Assembly: GCA_018402075.1 (NCBI GenBank)
Contig: JAGYJP010000002.1
Coordinates: 310,001-374,000 of the forward strand
Source of the DNA: Candidatus Nanopelagicales bacterium
Lineage (GTDB): Bacteria > Actinomycetota > Actinomycetes > S36-B12
Length of the DNA stretch: 64,000 nt
Reading direction: 5' to 3'
The notes beneath the pieces were generated by a model that was not told the DNA's origin, ran no database searches, and worked only from the letters and a program-made list of their open reading frames with translations. Shown piece after piece: positions 37,169-46,605 of the stretch; the stretch's first letter is position 1; each line of letters opens with the position of its first letter. The position numbers and the translations under genes are program-made.

Positions 37169-37705
37169 GTGAAGTCTTTGCTGTGGTTGGGTGGGATTGT
37201 CGGTTTTGCGTGGCTTTTTTCAACTTTAATCCTTCAGCAGTTCGCCATACCCTCTAATTCCATGGAGCAGACTCTTCAGGTAGGGGATCGAGTGGTCGTG
37301 AATCACACGGCCTACTGGTTTAACCCAGTGGTTGCAGGCGACCTTGTCGTGTTCAATGGAAGGGACTCACTGTCAACCGAGGACAAAGATTTTGTGAAGC
37401 GAGTAGTTGGAACAGCTGGGGACCGCGTAACGTGCTGCGACTCCAACGGCATGATCACCATAAATGGCGAGCCGCTTAATGAAAGTTCCTATCTTTATCC
37501 TGGCGATTCCCCAAGTGATTTCGAATTTGATGTTCAAGTACCAGACGGCAAGTTGTGGGTTCTTGGAGATCATCGCTCCGAATCTGCAGACTCGCGAACC
37601 CAATTAGGTGCGCCGGGGGGCGGTTTCGTCTCAACTTCGCAAGTGAAGGGGCAGGTCATTGCGATTCTTTGGCCGCCAAGTCGATTACAGTTGATGTCGC
37701 AATGA
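37169..37705 (+). CDS. lepB: Signal peptidase I, first copy
   Basis: A 178-residue type I signal peptidase with one N-terminal transmembrane segment (about residues 5-23). The catalytic serine is S31 in IPSNSMEQTL and the general-base lysine is K77 in KDFVKRVVG; LGDHRSESADSR is box E. It cleaves signal peptides on the outer face of the membrane. GTG 37169 is taken as start after GGAA; a longer in-frame reading would run back into rplS. It is shorter than the second copy directly downstream. Confidence 0.9.
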   Translation: MKSLLWLGGIVGFAWLFSTLILQQFAIPSNSMEQTLQVGDRVVVNHTAYWFNPVVAGDLVVFNGRDSLSTEDKDFVKRVVGTAGDRVTCCDSNGMITINGEPLNESSYLYPGDSPSDFEFDVQVPDGKLWVLGDHRSESADSRTQLGAPGGGFVSTSQVKGQVIAILWPPSRLQLMSQ

Positions 37706-37758
37706 AATGATATGTACCGCTGTTGGAAAACTATCGCACGTTGAGAGAGGGTGAACAG

Positions 37759-38553
37759 GTGGCAATCCCTGCCCGAGATGTGCCCACTCCGGATTCAGAA
37801 CCTGAGGAATTGTCTGCAAACATTGGCAAGTCGCGTCGGGCAAAAAAAAGAATGGCTGCTCGGGAGGAGAAGAGCAGCTCTCTTCTCCGTGGGGTTATTG
37901 AATTTGTTGTGATTATTGCCATCGCTTTGGGTATCGCCACTTTCATGCGGGCATTTCTTATTCAGCCCTTTTATGTGCCCAGCGGATCCATGGAACAAAC
38001 CCTGCAAATTAATGATCGAGTAATTGCATCCAAGATTTCCACTCGAATCTCGGGTATTGAGCGCGGGCAGATTTTGGTCTTCAAGGACCCTGGTGACTGG
38101 TTACCACCATTTGAGCCAAGTAATTCTGGTATGCGCGGAGTGCTCACCCAAGCTTTGACTTTTGTCGGACTCCTGCCGAGTGATTCAGGCGATGATCTCG
38201 TCAAGAGAGTAATTGGCATCGAGGGTGACCAGGTTGCTTGCTGTAATGATGCAGGGCAAATCGTTTTGAACGGTGTCGGGCTTGATGAAAGCGCTTATGT
38301 TTTTGGGCCGACGGATCAAGTCCTATTCGATGTCACCGTCCCGCCGGGTGGAATGTTCGTCATGGGAGACAACCGGGGAAACTCCGCGGATTCTCGCTTC
38401 CATTTGGGGGAAAACAATGGCTCAGTCCCCGCAGAAAACGCTGTTGGGCGAGTGGTCTTGGTGGTGTGGCCATTTGACCGATTCTCCACGGAGCCGATAC
38501 CAGAAATATTTGGAGATCCATCAATTGCCGCAGGAAATCCTTATTCAAAATGA
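37759..38553 (+). CDS. lepB: Signal peptidase I, second copy
   Basis: A 264-residue signal peptidase I with a charged cytosolic N-terminus (about 40 residues, RRAKKRMAAREEK), a transmembrane helix (about 44-66), S77 in VPSGSMEQTL and K149 in DLVKRVIGIEG, plus MGDNRGNSADSR. An extra loop of about 30 residues (PGDWLPPFEPSNSGMRG) separates boxes C and D relative to the first copy. GTG 37759 with GAGAGGGTG upstream is preferred; TTG 37723 would add 12 residues. The tandem pair lies between rplS and rnhB. Confidence 0.9.
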   Translation: MAIPARDVPTPDSEPEELSANIGKSRRAKKRMAAREEKSSSLLRGVIEFVVIIAIALGIATFMRAFLIQPFYVPSGSMEQTLQINDRVIASKISTRISGIERGQILVFKDPGDWLPPFEPSNSGMRGVLTQALTFVGLLPSDSGDDLVKRVIGIEGDQVACCNDAGQIVLNGVGLDESAYVFGPTDQVLFDVTVPPGGMFVMGDNRGNSADSRFHLGENNGSVPAENAVGRVVLVVWPFDRFSTEPIPEIFGDPSIAAGNPYSK

Positions 38554-38581
38554 TGTACGTTCTTCTGAGAGTTTTTCGCAC

Positions 38582-39211
38582 ATGACCATGGCGCCTACGC
38601 GCGAACGCGAACTAGAAATCCTCGCAGCGGGTTATTCCACTATTGCGTGTATCGATGAGGTGGGGCGAGGAGCGTTAGCTGGTCCAGTACTCGTGGGAAT
38701 AGTCGTGGTCTCAAGTGTCATGAACGAGCCGCCAAAAGGGGTGAAAGACAGCAAGTTGCTGAGTGCTTCCGTGCGCCAGAGACTTTCCCCTCTCATTGAG
38801 GAGTGGGCATTATGTTCAAGTACGGGTCATGCATCCGCACGTGAAATAGATGAACGTGGCATCGTGAATGCTCTGGCTCTTGCAGTTCAACGAGGTTTGT
38901 CCAAACTACCAATTCGCCCAAACGCGATTCTCCTCGATGGAAATGTGAATTTCCTGTCTCAAGTGGAAGCCACTCCCGTATTCCCTGAAGTGAAAGGAGA
39001 TATGAATTGCACAGGAATAGCTGCCGCGAGTGTAATTGCCAAAGTGGCAAGAGATGCTCACATGCAGGCGCTTGATGCAAAGATTCCAGGCTACTCATGG
39101 ACTCGGAATAAAGGCTATTCCTCACCTCAGCACATTCAGGCACTTTCAATTAACGGGGTTTCGGAGGAACACCGCAAGTCGTGGAAACTTCCAGGAGTCC
39201 ATTCAACATGA
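38582..39211 (+). CDS. rnhB: Ribonuclease HII
   Basis: A 209-residue RNase H-fold enzyme removing ribonucleotides from DNA. The active-site DEVGRG block (CIDEVGRGALAGPVLVG), KDSKLLS and the late KGDMNCTGIAAASVIAKVARD are all present. ATG 38582 is chosen because the conserved core begins about 18 residues on; an in-frame upstream start would overlap lepB by 280 bases. A GAGAG lies about ten bases upstream. Confidence 0.94.
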   Translation: MTMAPTRERELEILAAGYSTIACIDEVGRGALAGPVLVGIVVVSSVMNEPPKGVKDSKLLSASVRQRLSPLIEEWALCSSTGHASAREIDERGIVNALALAVQRGLSKLPIRPNAILLDGNVNFLSQVEATPVFPEVKGDMNCTGIAAASVIAKVARDAHMQALDAKIPGYSWTRNKGYSSPQHIQALSINGVSEEHRKSWKLPGVHST

Positions 39212-39270
39212 TTTCCACAAGATGAATTTTGTGGCTACCGGATTTGCGGCCAGTGATCCACAGTTGCATC

Positions 39271-39624
39271 ATGAAGCCCAAAGATGCACTTGGAAAATAT
39301 GGCGAGGAAATTGCTGTACAACACTTAACTGTTAAAGGTTTTGTCATACTTGAACGAAATTGGCGTTGTGACATAGGGGAAATTGATGTTGTCGCTCGCG
39401 ACGGAGCCGATTTAGTTGTCTGCGAGGTAAAAACGCGCAGGAGTGAGGCTTTTGGTGCACCGGTCGAGGCCGTGAGTGCCCGAAAGGTTCGCCGAATGCG
39501 GAGTTTGGCTCTGCGTTGGCTGGATAACAAGAGCGTGAGCCCCAGATCCATCAGATTCGATGTCGTGGGAATTGTTCAGCCTCTTGTGGGTCCTCCTATC
39601 ATCACGCACGTGCGTGACATCTGA
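39271..39624 (+). CDS. yraN: YraN/UPF0102 nuclease-fold protein
   Basis: A 117-residue restriction-endonuclease-fold protein. GKYGEEIAVQHLTVKGF, the acidic DIGEIDVVARDG and VVCEVKTRRSEAFG give the PD-(D/E)xK pattern of the family. Its cellular role is poorly defined; position beside comM and dprA suggests DNA processing. ATG 39271 is selected on homology; a TTG 42 bases upstream is possible. The stop is one base before the comM ATG. Confidence 0.88.
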   Translation: MKPKDALGKYGEEIAVQHLTVKGFVILERNWRCDIGEIDVVARDGADLVVCEVKTRRSEAFGAPVEAVSARKVRRMRSLALRWLDNKSVSPRSIRFDVVGIVQPLVGPPIITHVRDI

Positions 39625-39625
39625 A

Positions 39626-41137
39626 ATGTCACTGGCACGCTCATTTGGCGCCGTAGTCAGTGGCGTTGCAGGTCAGATTGTTGCAGTGGAAGTTGACCAC
39701 TCTCGCGGACTCCCAGCGGTGGGTCTAGTGGGTCTTCCGGACGCGTCCGTGAATGAAGCTCGGCACCGAGTGCGCACGGCATTGGTCAATCACAATCTGT
39801 CGTGGCCGAAAGGAAGGGTGACAATAAACCTGTCACCCGCTGAAGTGCGTAAGCAAGGAGCAGGACTGGATTTGGCCATAGCCTTGGGCATTCTCGGTGT
39901 GACGGAACAAATATCTCGTTCTGTCCTTTCCTCCACAGTCTTTGTTGGTGAGTTGGGTCTTGATGGAAGTATTCGGCAAGTACCGGGTGCACTACCGGCC
40001 ACCGTTGCTGCAGCGAAGGAGGGCTTTGCCCGCGTTGTAGTTCCCAGCGAGAATAATCTGCACTGCTCAGTGGTTCCAGGTATTTCGGTAGTTTCCTTTT
40101 CTCACCTGTCACATCTCATCGAAGGTCTTACTCAAGGAGTTGCTCCGCTTGTCTTGGTGCCTGACATCCAGAGGCAGCCGGTTTCAACCGCAGATCTTTC
40201 CGATGTACTGGGACAACATCAAGCACGGTGGGCTTTGGAGATTGCAGCGGTTGGGGGACACAACATGCTCATGGTCGGTGCGCCAGGTGTTGGGAAAACG
40301 CTTCTGGCTGAAAGATTGCCGGGAATACTTCCAGCTCTGGATGATCAACAATCTCTCGAGGTCACATCGATCCATGCAATTGCGGGAAACCTGTCAGGGA
40401 ATGGCATTTTGACCATTCCTCCATTTGAATCGCCTCACCATTCGTCGAGTCTGTCCGCAATCGTTGGAAGCGTGCACGGGCATAGGGTAAAACCAGGGTC
40501 CTTAACAAAAGCCCATCATGGGGTTCTCTTCCTTGACGAAGCTCCAGAGTTTGCCCGCAATGTTGTTGAGGTGTTACGCCAGCCGCTCGAGTCAGGTGAG
40601 ATTGTTTTGAACCGTGCACATTGGAGTGGGGTGCTGCCCGCAAGATTCCAACTTCTTATGGCAGCAAATCCGTGTCCTTGTGGCAACGCCTCTCCAGAAA
40701 CACCTCAGGAATGCACATGTTCATCTATTTCAAAAAGAAATTATGCCCAGCGGTTATCAGGTCCGCTACTTGACCGGATGGATATCAAGATCTCAATGCC
40801 TCATGTTGAGTCTTCTGAATCGGGAGAAGACTCCACGACAGTTGCTCTTCGGGTCAAGGAAGCACGGGAAAGAACACGGCACCGTTTGCATAATTCACCT
40901 TGGCACGTAAACGCACATGTACCGGCTTCCTATTTGCTAAGTCACCTCAAGCCGGCTATTGACGGACAGGAACTTCTGGATCAATATCACCGAAAGTCAG
41001 GTGGCTTACGAGGTGCCCATCGCATTCTTCGAGTGGCATGGAGTATCGCTGACCTCGCAGGCCACCGTGTTCCAGATCGAAGCGACATTGCCATGGCAAT
41101 ACATTTGCGCGAACGCACGGGAATGTTGGCGGGATGA
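39626..41137 (+). CDS. comM: ComM/YifB family Mg-chelatase-like AAA+ ATPase
   Basis: A 503-residue protein with an N-terminal Lon-S5-like domain (SFGAVVSGVAGQIVAVEVD), an AAA+ core with Walker A GAPGVGKTLLAERLPG and Walker B LFLDEAPEF, and the Mg-chelatase C-terminal domain (RVAWSIADLAGHRVPDRSD). ComM-type helicases promote branch migration during integration of transforming DNA. ATG 39626 is one base beyond the yraN stop; it overlaps dprA by four bases. Confidence 0.94.
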   Translation: MSLARSFGAVVSGVAGQIVAVEVDHSRGLPAVGLVGLPDASVNEARHRVRTALVNHNLSWPKGRVTINLSPAEVRKQGAGLDLAIALGILGVTEQISRSVLSSTVFVGELGLDGSIRQVPGALPATVAAAKEGFARVVVPSENNLHCSVVPGISVVSFSHLSHLIEGLTQGVAPLVLVPDIQRQPVSTADLSDVLGQHQARWALEIAAVGGHNMLMVGAPGVGKTLLAERLPGILPALDDQQSLEVTSIHAIAGNLSGNGILTIPPFESPHHSSSLSAIVGSVHGHRVKPGSLTKAHHGVLFLDEAPEFARNVVEVLRQPLESGEIVLNRAHWSGVLPARFQLLMAANPCPCGNASPETPQECTCSSISKRNYAQRLSGPLLDRMDIKISMPHVESSESGEDSTTVALRVKEARERTRHRLHNSPWHVNAHVPASYLLSHLKPAIDGQELLDQYHRKSGGLRGAHRILRVAWSIADLAGHRVPDRSDIAMAIHLRERTGMLAG

Positions 41138-42237
41138 AATCAAATCAACTACCGGATAGTGACCGCGATGCCCTTTTCACAATAGCCCACATCTGTGAGC
41201 CTGCTGATGACATCGTGAATCAAGCTCTCCTCTCCAATAGTCCCATCGCGGTGCTTGAATTGCTCTTGGCCGGTCGAATCAAACCTCTCTCGCGACCCCG
41301 AATTCATTCTGCATATTCTGATTTTGATCTCGACAGGGAGAATGACTTCACCGCATCCATCGGGGCCACGTACCTTACTAGGGGGGAAGTGGGGTGGCCG
41401 CAGCAACTTGGTTGCCTTGCTGAAGAGGCCCCATGGGTTCTGTGGTCACTGGGTTGTGCTGATTTTCGAGTTCTATCTTTAAAGTCCCTGGCAATTGTGG
41501 GTGCACGAGCCTGCACGCCCTATGGTCACAATATTGCCGCAACTTGGTCATCTCAACTATCCCGAGAAGGACTCACAATCGTTTCTGGAGGAGCCATTGG
41601 GATCGACGTTTCCGCTCATATGGGATCGCTTCAGGTGGGGCACCCCACATTGTGTGTGCTTGCTGGTGGAGTTCACGCTCGGTATCCAGCTTCAAATGAG
41701 CACGTTTTCTCCAAGATCTTGGACTGTGGAGCAATTATTAGTGAGTCGCCTCCTCGGCAAGAGCCCAGACGCCAGAGATTTCTTTCCCGTAATCGTCTCA
41801 TTGCAGCCCTGACCATGGGAACTTTGGTTGTCGAGGCAGCGAGCCGAAGTGGAACAGAATCAACCGCCACCCGTGCTCATCAGATGGATCGAACCGTTAT
41901 GGGTGTTCCTGGATCTATTCACTCATCTCAATCAGAAGGGGTACATAGCCTGATTGCTCAAGGTGTTGCTTCTTTCGTGGCTTCCCCGGGCGATGTTCTT
42001 CGAGTTATGAAGTTGGATACGCAGGAGGAGTCACGTCGAAAGGAGTCCCATGACTGGCGAGCACTATCTCAACGTGAACTTGACGTATGGGAGGCATTGC
42101 CCAAGCGAGGTGGCCGGTTACCGGCGGATCTGGTTGCCAGAGCCCATTGGTCATTGCCCGAGATCCTGGTGATCTTGACTGAACTCGAGCTTAAGGAAAT
42201 GGCAACATCAGACGGGTTTCTGTGGCGAAGAACCTAG
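41134..42237 (+). CDS. dprA: DNA processing protein DprA
   Basis: A 367-residue Rossmann-fold protein that loads RecA on incoming single-stranded DNA. AIVGARACTPYG, IVSGGAIGIDVSAHMGSL and SRNRLIAALTMGTLVVEA are the DprA core; a C-terminal winged-helix-like segment (LPKRGGRLPADLVAR) follows. ATG overlaps the comM stop. ComM, DprA and the downstream XerC make a recombination cluster. Competence is not implied by these genes alone, since comEA/comEC are not seen here. Confidence 0.93.
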   Translation: MKSNQLPDSDRDALFTIAHICEPADDIVNQALLSNSPIAVLELLLAGRIKPLSRPRIHSAYSDFDLDRENDFTASIGATYLTRGEVGWPQQLGCLAEEAPWVLWSLGCADFRVLSLKSLAIVGARACTPYGHNIAATWSSQLSREGLTIVSGGAIGIDVSAHMGSLQVGHPTLCVLAGGVHARYPASNEHVFSKILDCGAIISESPPRQEPRRQRFLSRNRLIAALTMGTLVVEAASRSGTESTATRAHQMDRTVMGVPGSIHSSQSEGVHSLIAQGVASFVASPGDVLRVMKLDTQEESRRKESHDWRALSQRELDVWEALPKRGGRLPADLVARAHWSLPEILVILTELELKEMATSDGFLWRRT

Positions 42238-42276
42238 GAAAACTGGCAAGTGTTGAGCGGAGATTGCGCAATTATC

Positions 42277-43206
42277 ATGCACACTATCAGAATGTACGAG
42301 TTACCGTCTGTCGTAGAAGACCAGATAGATGGATTTATTGTGCACATCCGCGATGAGCGAAAGCGCAGTGTGCATACCGTTGCGGCGTATCAAGCAGACC
42401 TGCGCGGGCTTTTTGAGTACGTTCAATTGGCTAAGTCCGTAACTGACCTCACATTAATTGACCTTCGTTCGTGGCTGGCTGAACTTCACAGGCGGGGTCA
42501 GGCGCGCTCAACTATTGCACGTAAAGCTGCTGCGGCACGATCATTTACTTCGTGGGCTCGCAAGCGCGGAATTATTGATCACGATCCCGCCGCCAGGTTA
42601 TTGAGCCCATCAGTGCCCAAGACCTTGCCGGCAATTCTTAGCCCTGATCAGGCGGAAAGGGTCATCACCTCTATCACAAACGATGACCCGGTTCTTGAGT
42701 CGAGGAATATCGCGATCGTGGAACTGCTTTACGCCACAGGTATCAGAGTGTCCGAGCTTTGTGGACTGGATATCTCTCATGTCGATCGTTCGCGAAATGT
42801 TGTCAAAGTTTTGGGCAAGGGCAATAAGGAACGCATGGTTCCTTTTGGTATCCCTGCTGCTGGCGCAATCGATTCCTGGATGCTTTTGCGCGCTCACATA
42901 GCCACAGATAACAAGGCATTGTTTGTGGGTGTCCGTGGAGCCCGAATAGATCCAAGGACAGTAAGGACTCTTGTTAACACCATTACCCATGCAGCTACTG
43001 GTCAGCGTCTCTCACCGCATTCTTTGCGACACTCGGCTGCAACTCACGTATTGGAAGGTGGGGCTGACATGCGGGTGGTTCAAGAGCTGCTAGGGCACGC
43101 ATCAATGTCGACAACCCAGAGATACACCCATGTAAGTGTGGATAGGTTGCGAAATACATTTCGACTTGCTCACCCTCGTGCTGAAGAGAGCAAGGAAGAT
43201 GGGTAG
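42277..43206 (+). CDS. xerC: Tyrosine recombinase XerC
   Basis: A 310-residue site-specific recombinase resolving chromosome dimers with XerD. The SAM-like N-terminal domain is followed by the catalytic domain: R157 in TGIRVSELCG, the HSLRHSAATH box and LLGHASMSTTQRYTH with the nucleophile Y283. ATG 42277 is a compromise; TTG 42250 and ATG 42292 are also in frame and no ideal ribosome site marks any of them. The last 37 bases overlap the convergent M23 peptidase gene. Confidence 0.92.
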   Translation: MHTIRMYELPSVVEDQIDGFIVHIRDERKRSVHTVAAYQADLRGLFEYVQLAKSVTDLTLIDLRSWLAELHRRGQARSTIARKAAAARSFTSWARKRGIIDHDPAARLLSPSVPKTLPAILSPDQAERVITSITNDDPVLESRNIAIVELLYATGIRVSELCGLDISHVDRSRNVVKVLGKGNKERMVPFGIPAAGAIDSWMLLRAHIATDNKALFVGVRGARIDPRTVRTLVNTITHAATGQRLSPHSLRHSAATHVLEGGADMRVVQELLGHASMSTTQRYTHVSVDRLRNTFRLAHPRAEESKEDG

Positions 43207-43760
43207 GACCACAAGAGAATCGGGTTGATATACCGATCCTTCTCAACTTTTAAACCAAGGTGTAAACATTTTTCCTGGCAATGACTACTACCTAATGTCG
43301 TGTACCCAATTTTTTGACCAGCTTGAACATAATCACCGGGCGACAGAATGGATGCAACGGGCTCGTAAGTTGACCGAATAGGTAATAATCCAAATCGAGG
43401 GTGCACTCCGTGATTTATTGACAGAGTGGGCTTGCCCGCGATTCTCCCTACGAAATGGACGATTCCAGCTCCCACGGCGTAAATAGCTGTCCCTGGCCTA
43501 GCTGGAAAGTCCACGCCGCGGTGCCCATGCCCCACGTGGGAGTGGCGCGTGGGAAGGTCAAAGCCACGCGAGATGTCTCGAGGACCGGCGCCTTGGACCG
43601 GGAAGAGCCACGAGGAGATTCCCGATGCGGAGATTCCCGATGCAGAGATTCCCGATGCAGAGCTGTCTTGAGTTAAGACCCAAGGGCTCTGTTTTTCCCG
43701 TGAAGCTGCAGGGGCCTGCAGAACCGTGGACATGAGGAGGAAGAACAGAAAAATTCGCAT
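43170..43760 (-). CDS. Secreted M23/LytM-domain protein with a degenerate zinc site
   Basis: A 196-residue protein with a signal peptide (MRIFLFFLLMSTVLQAPAA), a short linker of three SASGI repeats (about residues 34-49) and a LytM fold (HGHRGVDFPARPGTAIYAVG). H80 and D84 of the first zinc motif are present, but the C-terminal HxH motif reads H167-L168-G169, so one zinc ligand is glycine. It may therefore be a non-catalytic peptidoglycan-binding or amidase-activating LytM protein. It is convergent with xerC (37-base overlap) and lies upstream of rpsB on the other strand, as in many actinobacteria. Confidence 0.8.
   Translation of the reverse strand: MRIFLFFLLMSTVLQAPAASREKQSPWVLTQDSSASGISASGISASGISSWLFPVQGAGPRDISRGFDLPTRHSHVGHGHRGVDFPARPGTAIYAVGAGIVHFVGRIAGKPTLSINHGVHPRFGLLPIRSTYEPVASILSPGDYVQAGQKIGYTTLGSSHCQEKCLHLGLKVEKDRYINPILLWSYPSSLLSSARG
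43615..43659 (-). repeat. Three tandem 15-base repeats in the M23 gene
   Basis: Three consecutive 15-base units (GAGATTCCCGATGC plus G or A on the plus strand) start at 43615, 43630 and 43645. On the coding (minus) strand each gives the five residues SASGI or its permutation. Period is a multiple of three, so expansion keeps frame. Confidence 0.9.
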
Positions 43761-44054
43761 ACCCCATGGTGATCCATGGACAAATTCCTAAGATTCTGTC
43801 CACAGCATGGGTAATCGTGAGGGCGGTCGTGGGGACTTCTGTGGATACCCCTAGACTTTGGGAGCTTGGGCATACCAAGTGCTGTACAAATTCGCGTGGC
43901 TTATTCCGGTAGTCCGGCCGCTTATGCACGGTCTGTGCGTGCACAGGTTCATAAGCGAAGTCACCAGGGAGGGGCTCCACGAGGAGCCTTTCGAAAAACC
44001 GTGAGCGGCCTCGGCCGCGCAATTAGGGTTTAGTGCCCGCAAGGAGAAGTACTC
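43761..44054 (+). promoter_or_regulatory. Leader and promoter region of rpsB-tsf
   Basis: A 294-base non-coding stretch. CTTATG (43921-43926) and CATAAG (43950-43955) enclose an inner CTGTG/CACAG stem with CGTG loop; a second element is the near-palindrome GCGGCC-TC-GGCCGC (44005-44018). AAGGAGAAG precedes ATG 44055. The nested hairpin could be an S2-responsive leader or part of the divergent promoter of the M23 gene. Promoter hexamers are not clear. Confidence 0.45.
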
Positions 44055-44843
44055 ATGTCCGTTGTAACAATGCGCCAGTTGCTAGATAGCGGTGTTCATT
44101 TTGGACACCAAACCCGGCGCTGGAATCCGAAAATGAAGCGCTTCATATTCACTGAGCGCAATGGCATCTACATCATTGACCTCCAGCAGTCGCTGGGCTA
44201 CATCGACCGCGCCTATGAATTCGTTCGTGAGACAGTGGCGCGTGGTGGAAGCATCATGTTTGTGGGAACGAAAAAGCAGGCCCAAGAGGCAATCGCAGAG
44301 CAGGCCACCCGCGTGGGAATGCCTTATGTCAACCATCGTTGGCTAGGTGGCATGTTGACAAACTTCAGCACAGTACACAAGCGCCTTCAACGCCTCAAGG
44401 AACTCGAGGTTATCGACTTTGACGACGTTGCAGGCTCTAATCTCACCAAGAAGGAATTGCTCGTACTTAGGCGTGAGAAGGAAAAGTTGGAGCGCACCCT
44501 TGGCGGAATCCGAGACATGGCTAAAATCCCAAGCATTGTGTGGGTCGTGGACACCAACAAGGAGCATATTGCTGTCCAAGAAGCTCACAAACTCAATATC
44601 CCTGTGATCGCTATGTTAGATACTAACTGCGACCCCGATGTTGTCGATTACCCCATTCCAGGAAACGACGATGCGATTCGGGCGGTAGGGCTCCTCACCC
44701 GCGTTATCGCCGATGCAGCTGCGGAAGGTCTCATTGCTCGATCCGGCGGTGCCGCGGCTGTTGAAGCTGAGCCGCTGGCCGAGTGGGAACGCGAACTTCT
44801 TGCTGTAAACGAAGTGACCGAAGCACCGGTTGTTGAGCAGTAA
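44055..44843 (+). CDS. rpsB: 30S ribosomal protein S2
   Basis: A 262-residue ribosomal protein. [20 protein letters not shown] at the N-terminus, [25 protein letters not shown] and [14 protein letters not shown] are S2 signatures. The C-terminal 30 residues form an acidic tail. It is cotranscribed with tsf, with a stable hairpin between the two. Confidence 0.97.
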   Translation: MSVVTMRQLLDSGVHFGHQTRRWNPKMKRFIFTERNGIYIIDLQQSLGYIDRAYEFVRETVARGGSIMFVGTKKQAQEAIAEQATRVGMPYVNHRWLGGMLTNFSTVHKRLQRLKELEVIDFDDVAGSNLTKKELLVLRREKEKLERTLGGIRDMAKIPSIVWVVDTNKEHIAVQEAHKLNIPVIAMLDTNCDPDVVDYPIPGNDDAIRAVGLLTRVIADAAAEGLIARSGGAAAVEAEPLAEWERELLAVNEVTEAPVVEQ

Positions 44844-44850
44844 CGAGTGA

Positions 44851-44879
44851 ATTGTGGCGTCGATTTTCGGCGCCACAAT
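44851..44879 (+). promoter_or_regulatory. rpsB-tsf intergenic hairpin
   Basis: ATTGTGGCGTCGA pairs with TCGGCGCCACAAT (13 bp, one T-G pair) around a TTT loop. No T-run follows; instead GAAAAATG does. The likely role is partial attenuation or mRNA protection that sets the S2 to EF-Ts ratio. Confidence 0.6.
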
Positions 44880-44922
44880 GAAAAATGAACACTACAAGCA
44901 GAGAATAGGAACTTTGAGGAAC

Positions 44923-45738
44923 ATGGCAACAGTAAGTGCATCCGATGTGAAGCGACTTCGTGAGGCAACCTCCGCGGGAATGATGGAATGCAAGAAGGCG
45001 CTGGAAGAAGCAAACGGAGACTTTGACAAAGCCGTAGAGTCTTTGCGCATCTCGGGCGCAGCGAAGGCTGCTAAGCGTGGGGCAGAGCGAACCACCTCAA
45101 ATGGCATCGTGGCTTCCGAGGGCAATGCGCTAATTGAATTGCTGTGCGAAACTGATTTTGTGGCAAAGAGTGAAGATTTCCTGTCACTCGGCAACGCCAT
45201 CGCTGCGACTGCAAATGCGACACAGGCTGGTTCGATTGACGCGTTGCTTACCCAATCGTTGAACAGCGGCATCTCTATTGAGTCTGCAATCAGCGAACTT
45301 GCTGGTGTGATCGGTGAAAAAATTGAACTAGGAAGAGTTGCTGTTCTACAGGCTCCAGTAGCACTCTATCTGCATAAGCGTGCTTCAGATTTGCCTCCTC
45401 AAGTTGGCGTTTTGGTGGCCTACAGTGGCAATGAAGAAACTGCACGCGGAATTGCAATGCAAATTGCGGCCATGCGACCGCAATTTCTCAATCGCGAGGA
45501 AGTTCCCGCCGAAACCGTGAACAGCGAGAGACGAATTGCTGAGGAAACTGCCAAAGAAGAGGGCAAGCCCGAAGCGGCGATGCCAAAGATTATTGAAGGA
45601 AGGGTAAATTCCTTTTACAAGGATGTCGTGTTACTCGAACAAGCGAGTGTCACAGACAACAAGAAGACTGTGGCACAGGTTCTCGCTGATGCGGGCACTA
45701 CTGTGACAGCCTTTGCCCGGTTCGAGCCAGGGCAGTAA
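44923..45738 (+). CDS. tsf: Elongation factor Ts
   Basis: A 271-residue nucleotide exchange factor for EF-Tu. VKRLREATSAGMMECKKAL is the N-terminal UBA-like signature, and ELLCETDFVAKSEDF is the core motif. ATG 44923 gives the canonical MATVSASDVKRLREAT start with GAGG just upstream; the longer in-frame reading from 44854 overlaps the intergenic hairpin and is rejected. Confidence 0.97.
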   Translation: MATVSASDVKRLREATSAGMMECKKALEEANGDFDKAVESLRISGAAKAAKRGAERTTSNGIVASEGNALIELLCETDFVAKSEDFLSLGNAIAATANATQAGSIDALLTQSLNSGISIESAISELAGVIGEKIELGRVAVLQAPVALYLHKRASDLPPQVGVLVAYSGNEETARGIAMQIAAMRPQFLNREEVPAETVNSERRIAEETAKEEGKPEAAMPKIIEGRVNSFYKDVVLLEQASVTDNKKTVAQVLADAGTTVTAFARFEPGQ

Positions 45739-46563
<825 letters not shown>

Positions 46564-46605
46564 CATGGCAACCAATATGAACGATTCAAGAGATGGGAAC
46601 TGACA

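Noticed and set aside
38273..38581. 103-residue N-terminal extension of RNase HII
   Set aside because: It lies inside lepB in another phase; the RNase HII core begins shortly after ATG 38582.
43615..43659. Short tandem repeats as a possible CRISPR
   Set aside because: Units are 15 bases with no spacers and encode SASGI in the M23 protein; no cas genes are present.
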